Assembly: GCA_018389105.1 (NCBI GenBank)
Contig: JACATO010001097.1
Location: 208,501-272,500, forward strand
Direction: 5' to 3'
Source: Nautilus pompilius
Lineage: Eukaryota > Mollusca > Cephalopoda > Nautilida > Nautilidae
Length of the DNA stretch: 64,000 bases
Shown: positions 59,590 to 64,000 of the stretch, in pieces
Layout: each line of letters opens with the position of its first letter
How positions within the stretch are numbered: position 1 is the stretch's first letter
The notes under the pieces: generated by a model
What the model was told of the DNA's origin: nothing
Databases searched by the model: none
What the model saw: only the letters and a program-made list of their open reading frames with translations
Program-made: the position numbers and the translations under genes

Positions 59590-61010
59590 GTTTGCATAAT
59601 TCTGAAAGTAAAGTTTTCATTTCTTTAAGATTTCGGGTTCAGTTTGTCTCCCGATATGCAATTCCACACTCAGAGTTCCTTCCGGTGGTCGTTGTGCACA
59701 TGGTGATAAATGTACTGAATTTGCCCTTTTTACCTATTTATAGAACACGGCACAGGTTGAGGAACTGATAATGGGCTCCCACATGCGAAGTACAAACACA
59801 CCTTTGCTTTGATGTTAGGAAGAACAAGATATCGACGATGGACATTCTTTAACAAGACTCGATTAAAGAAAGAGTCAATTTAGATTGGATTCTGAAGCAG
59901 AACTGTTGGCAGAGAATGCTGACGATGGAGTCTTTTATGAATGCCAGCGCGAAAATAACTATTTTTGGCAAGTTTTCGGTCAACCCAGGGGCTCCACATA
60001 AACCGCTTCCCGGTGCCAGTATCGATCTGCTGGCAGTTTAAACATGGACCGGAGGCCATAATACGCGGCCACGATAATAAAATATTCAATATTCTATACG
60101 TAGATTATTTGGCACTCCGGTTTCCTGCAACCTACAAACGCGAGTTCTCGTAGGGACTCTCGGTAGGTTTGTTAAAGAGAAAGGGGAGTGGCTAGGGTCC
60201 TCCTCAACGACACCCGACGTTGAAGAATTACCGGAGTCACCACGCGAAAATCCTTTCTCTCTAGTTTGTGTTGGATCGTGGATGGTGATCGGCGAAGTCC
60301 CTGATTGGGGGGTGAAACACAATGATGACGATCAAACGAAACTTGCGAAAGAGAGGTTTATTTTCTCCCCTCCTCCGGAACATTTACCACCCGTGATGTT
60401 TCTTCATCGGAATATCTTCCGTGTTCTACAAACCACATTACTGCTGAGTCCATAGTTACAGCCTCCGGTGTACATCCCCTGCGGCTCCCCTCTCTATGGC
60501 AATAACGATTGCAGGGCAAAAGAAAATGTATCCTGTAATTTTACTTCAGACTTATATTTTTCGAACCAGCAAAGGTATTTTATATTCTGGGCGTCTACTG
60601 CAGAGGAGAAACTCTGGTAATACCAGGAAAACGAATCATGGAATCTGCATGAATTTCAGCGAACGGGTAATTACACTAGTGCATCATAATTATCTGACTC
60701 CGAGATTCGACGATGAATTTTTTCTTTTTTCCATCTGATTGATCTTCTACTTGCTGGGTCTTTAATCTTCTCGGGAATAGATTTTTCACGGAAATAATCG
60801 GCCGATAAAAACCCTAAGTCACGAAATTATTTGGTTACAGCAGTAAAATTATCGTGGCGTCGAACCCGACCTGCGCCAACAGTAAATTATTGCTCGGCCT
60901 GGCTGAGTGAAAAGATTCTTTGATGTTGACAACAAAATGCTACCGGTTACAAATCAAGACTATAATTTTCCACCAGTCTCCAGCATCGTGTTTCCTTACG
61001 TTTTATTTAG
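59589..61010. other. stretch with an unexplained minus open frame
   Basis: On the minus strand, 60086-60300 is open for 71 codons after a pyrimidine-rich acceptor (CACCCCCCAATCAG) and ends in a stop. The reading is Ser/Thr/Pro-rich (SPITIHDPTQTREKGFS, then GDSGNSSTSGVVEEDPS) and resembles an unstructured tail. It could be the last exon of a gene lying beyond the window. On +, 59890-60002 reads SEAELLAENADDGVFYECQ, also without good borders. Neither is called as a gene. Confidence 0.35.
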
Positions 61011-61211
61011 CTAAAGAGACGTGTATTTCATTTTAAAATGGGATTTAGTAACGGTCTTCTGAGTAAACACGAGAGGTTCGCAGACTTTCGTCGTAGAGGA
61101 TTAGGAAATCATTTCAAGACTTATGAGAACGAAGGTTGGCACGCGATGACAGCTAAAGATAAAAGCGCTGAAGACGAAGATTGGGCATTTCATCAGTTTG
61201 TACAAGAATGA
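61011..61211 (+). CDS. candidate terminal exon (+), unidentified short protein end
   Basis: After a pyrimidine-rich TTACGTTTTATTTAG acceptor the + strand is open for 67 codons to TGA at 61209-61211. It contains an ATG at 61038 followed by GFSNGLLSKHERFADFRR, and later AMTAKDKSAEDEDWAFHQF. The composition is charged and protein-like, and the 58-codon ATG frame is short. No poly(A) signal is obvious within 100 bases. A second open + segment (61379-61630) follows but ends at a weak GTGGTG. No family recognised; a small transposon ORF is an alternative. Confidence 0.25.
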   Translation, partial: LKRRVFHFKMGFSNGLLSKHERFADFRRRGLGNHFKTYENEGWHAMTAKDKSAEDEDWAFHQFVQE

Positions 61212-61970
61212 ATTGAAATAATCCAACTAGGATGTATTAAAACTACAGCGACTTTGAAATGAGTCGTGTTTTTAATAATATTAATATTAATATAAAATGA
61301 TTGCATTCGTCAAAGTTTAATTTACTTAAGTCTAATTAATTCTACCTCAAATAATATCAGGTTTTAAGCATTTTATTTGTGCCCAATTTATCAGTCAGGT
61401 ATTTCTTTCATAGAATTAATATTATCCATTCTGAAGAGAAACTAAAGGGCCGCTTACAGCATTTTACCGATTCATTATTCTACATTTGGCTCCGTTTGGA
61501 ATGTTTACTCCAGAGACACCGTGAATACCGAATCAAAGGGTCAGCTGGCTTTAATATATTAGAGCATCTTTACATCGGTACACACGATGAACAGTCAGCA
61601 TCTTGCCTACAAAATAAGGTGGTGCGGTAAATTCTGACAACCAATGTACCAAAGCGACTGGAAGAAGTCGGGAATTTATCGCGGCACGACGCTTCTGGAA
61701 CCACTCACCGGTCCGACGACTGCTTCGCACCTCGCTGACCCTATAATCGACGCACTTTCCAGTATATGGATCTCGCGCCGTGCTTAATCACCGATAACAA
61801 AGGACTAGGTCCTTAAAACCGGTAAGTTACCAGATTTTAAATATTGCAGGGTTGAGGCGATGCGATAAGATAAAAGGTTATGGTTGCTCCTGCCGAGCCC
61901 ACTGAATAATCTAAAGGTCTAAGTTGAGATAGCTTTCTAGAAACTACCGCTAAGAGAAAAGTTACACATA

Positions 61971-62000
61971 TACACTGCCAGTCAAAAATTTGGGAATGAA
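61971..62000. mobile_element. solo Tc1-like terminal sequence
   Basis: TACACTGCCAGTCAAAAATT followed by TGGGAATGA is typical of the ends of Tc1-like elements (CACTGCCAGTCAAAAGTTTGG type), starting with the TA target dinucleotide. No transposase or partner end was recognised nearby. Confidence 0.4.
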
Positions 62001-64000
62001 AGCAATACGGATAGAAGAGTTAATTTGGTTAATTCGACACGAATGATGGGGTTGGGGGTTTAAACTTTAAAAGAGAAAAGCGACCTTCGAAAACAACGTT
62101 TCAAAAATGTCGTGGGTCCTGGTGTCCTGCCAGATAAAGGTTATTGAATATCTGCCTATTTTTTTTGTGTGTTTTTGGTGAATCTTCCCCATGTTTTCAA
62201 ACACCCCCCCCGTTTACCTTTAGTCTTAGAGGTGTCTCCCCCCCCCCAACGCAGTAAATTCCTGACAGGGGGTCAACTAAGCATCTCTCAGAAGCGATAT
62301 CTTTAAATGGAGGTTGCGACTTCTTTCGATTTTTGTTCGCTGTTTCCAGCGACTGTCGAAGATAAGCCAGAGCCGCATCTTTTCTATTTGCGCGCGTTTG
62401 TACTTGTCAGGTGAGCTGTGAGAGAGGCTCTCAAGATCTCAGCGTGTCGAATGCTAATCAAAAGCGACTAGGGATGCTGGTTTCCTCCGCCGAGGTAAAA
62501 AAAAAATTGATGTGGGCGATTGCATTGGTTAGTGTGAGCGATCTGTGAGTGGGAGATTAAAAGAGAGAAAAGGAGGGAGGGAAGTGGGGTAAAACAAATA
62601 TACACTGATGTCTGTAAAGCAGCTGAGCGAGACAAATAAGGAACAGAAACACGTTCGAATACATAGGCAGGCAGTCGAGAAACCAGAAGCACATCTCACA
62701 GCAAAGATACAAGCTTTGCCCACATTTTCTTCGCAGACAAAAACAACATCTGATTACATTTTGTTTTAATGAACAGGTATTTGGTTTACAGAAAGTGGAG
62801 GTGTTTAGTTCAATCAATTCTCGGGACTTGATTAGTTCTAAGACCTTCTCCTCCTTTGCTATCATCAGAGTTGAGTTAAAATTGCGAACTTAACTATGGA
62901 ACACCCAAAGAGAGCATCGTGATGGGGAAAAAAAAGAGAATACATAATGTTACGAAATTTCCGACATAAACTTATTTTAACACGAATTCACACGCAGTCT
63001 GTGTAGACACGTTTATCTATAGCGATAAAATACAGTATACCTTTTTAAAAAAAAATATTATTATTATTATTTGTCTTTTTTAATGCAGCCATTGTCTGTT
63101 TTGTTTTCCATTGCCTTACTTCGCTTAACTCCGCTCACGCGGTAAGTAACAGAGGGCCAGGAGACTCGTTTTCATCTCTACCGCAGACATCCATTTCGTG
63201 ACGTCAGAACTACCCGGTGACTTAGAGTTCAAATAGTCTCTCAGTCACGTGCCGTTAGGCCTACCTCGCCACTTTTGTTGCGACGAAAGAACCGGATCGA
63301 ATTCTGTTATTATAGTGATCCATCGATCAAATACGAACAGGAGGATGGATATCTCAAGAGATAAATTTGTAATCGGCAAACTACACATTCCAGCAATGAA
63401 GGCAAGAATTGCCCTATCTCGCCCGCTAACTGTCAGCCCCTAAACCATTACTCCAGAACAAGCGAAGTCTATCTAAAGACCACGGAACACAGGGATCCGG
63501 CTAATATACACGTGGCATCAAACGAGGTATCTGCCTTCATTTCCATCTGTTACTAGTTACGTCAGTAGACCGACCGTTCTGGCATAACCAAGTCTAAGTT
63601 GGAACCGCGGCCCAGCGTGTCAGCTTTAGTGGTGTTTGCTTCAGATAGCTGAATGTTATCACCGGGGTTCACTGAAAACTTGTCAGACAGCCACCTTTCT
63701 GCGCATGCACTTATAGTGGCAGGACGTCCAAAAATTCCAATCAACACCGGTACAAAGTATCAACTCCCCGGTTCCGCATCGGATAATCCCCCCTACTCAT
63801 GGTAGTGTATACTTTCGGCGTCACGCTTCCTGCGAAAACAAGATTCGCTAATCGGCAGTCCATCCCACAGCGGTGAAAGTAGTAAGAGATGTGAATCACC
63901 AAGCCACGTTTCTCCGAGGGGCTCCATTCTTTTTGGCAGGGATCTGTACCTAGCGCCATGAGATGCAGTGCTCCAGTACACGGTGAAATAACCGACAGTT
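62001..64000. other. non-coding stretch with weak + exon-like segments
   Basis: On +, 62350-62410 is open between GTTCGCTGTTTCCAG and GTCAG|GTGAGC (TVEDKPEPHLFYLRAFVLV). On +, 63089-63141 is open between a T-rich TAATGCAG and CGCG|GTAAGT (PLSVLFSIALLRLTPLT). Both have good borders but are very short. A solo TGACGTCA lies at 63199-63206, and C7-C9 runs near 62200-62250. No other feature recognised. Confidence 0.35.

Overview
The window looks like repeat-rich, gene-poor DNA from an animal, most likely an invertebrate. There are no prokaryotic operons, ribosome-binding sites or long open frames. Overall it is AT-rich, with local CpG-dense patches and no obvious genome-wide CpG depletion. It carries decayed Tc1/mariner, Tigger/pogo and hAT elements, a 577-bp miniature element flanked by TA, many microsatellites, and candidate exons with spliceosomal borders. 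A mollusc or other lophotrochozoan would fit, but this is an impression: no marker gene in the window settles it.

The dominant feature is a dispersed minisatellite family. Its unit (20-21 bp) couples the palindrome TGACGTCA, the core of the cAMP response element, to TTACA and a short GA run. Arrays lie at 11551-11637, 17039-17520, 29771-31380 (the largest, 1.6 kb), 34000-34112, 40146-40537, 42820-43235, 53857-54747 and 58990-59309. Five are written GA on the + strand and three are written CT. Each array has its own sequence dialect and higher-order structure: a 212-bp higher-order repeat at 53.9 kb, a 77-bp one at 42.8 kb, and a 719-bp-spaced duplication at 30 kb. One dialect, with a CACGCTGAGGAGG insert, is shared by three separate arrays. 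Six solo TGACGTCA sites also occur outside the arrays.

Mobile-element fossils: Tc1-like relics at 25.5-26.4 kb (-), 27.5-28.5 kb (+), 46.9-47.75 kb (+), 49.0-49.4 kb (-) and 57.2-58.0 kb (-, with both degraded ends). The first three belong to one subfamily. A hAT relic of the TTF-zinc-finger/ZMYM1-like type lies at 34.6-36.0 kb, and a Tigger/pogo DDE relic at 51.2-51.6 kb. A Tigger-type miniature element occupies 22689-23265. All of the transposase sequences are broken.

Host coding sequence is uncertain. No complete gene is visible. On the - strand I found short open segments with good splice borders whose phases are mutually compatible: 56573-56743, 50409-50523, 49557-49611, 45681-45882, 44924-44965, 43696-43774, 41919-42077 and 38316-38431, with two further ones at 12761-12891 and 7378-7546. 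Read together they would encode part of a large, cysteine- and N-glycosylation-site-containing protein spread over more than 40 kb of introns. I could not name the family. Chance open segments with GT/AG borders are common in 64 kb, so each exon call is tentative. A few coding-like segments also occur on the + strand (5.3-5.6 kb, 37.0 kb, 58.5 kb, 61.0 kb). The rest of the window appears to be intronic or intergenic DNA with simple repeats.
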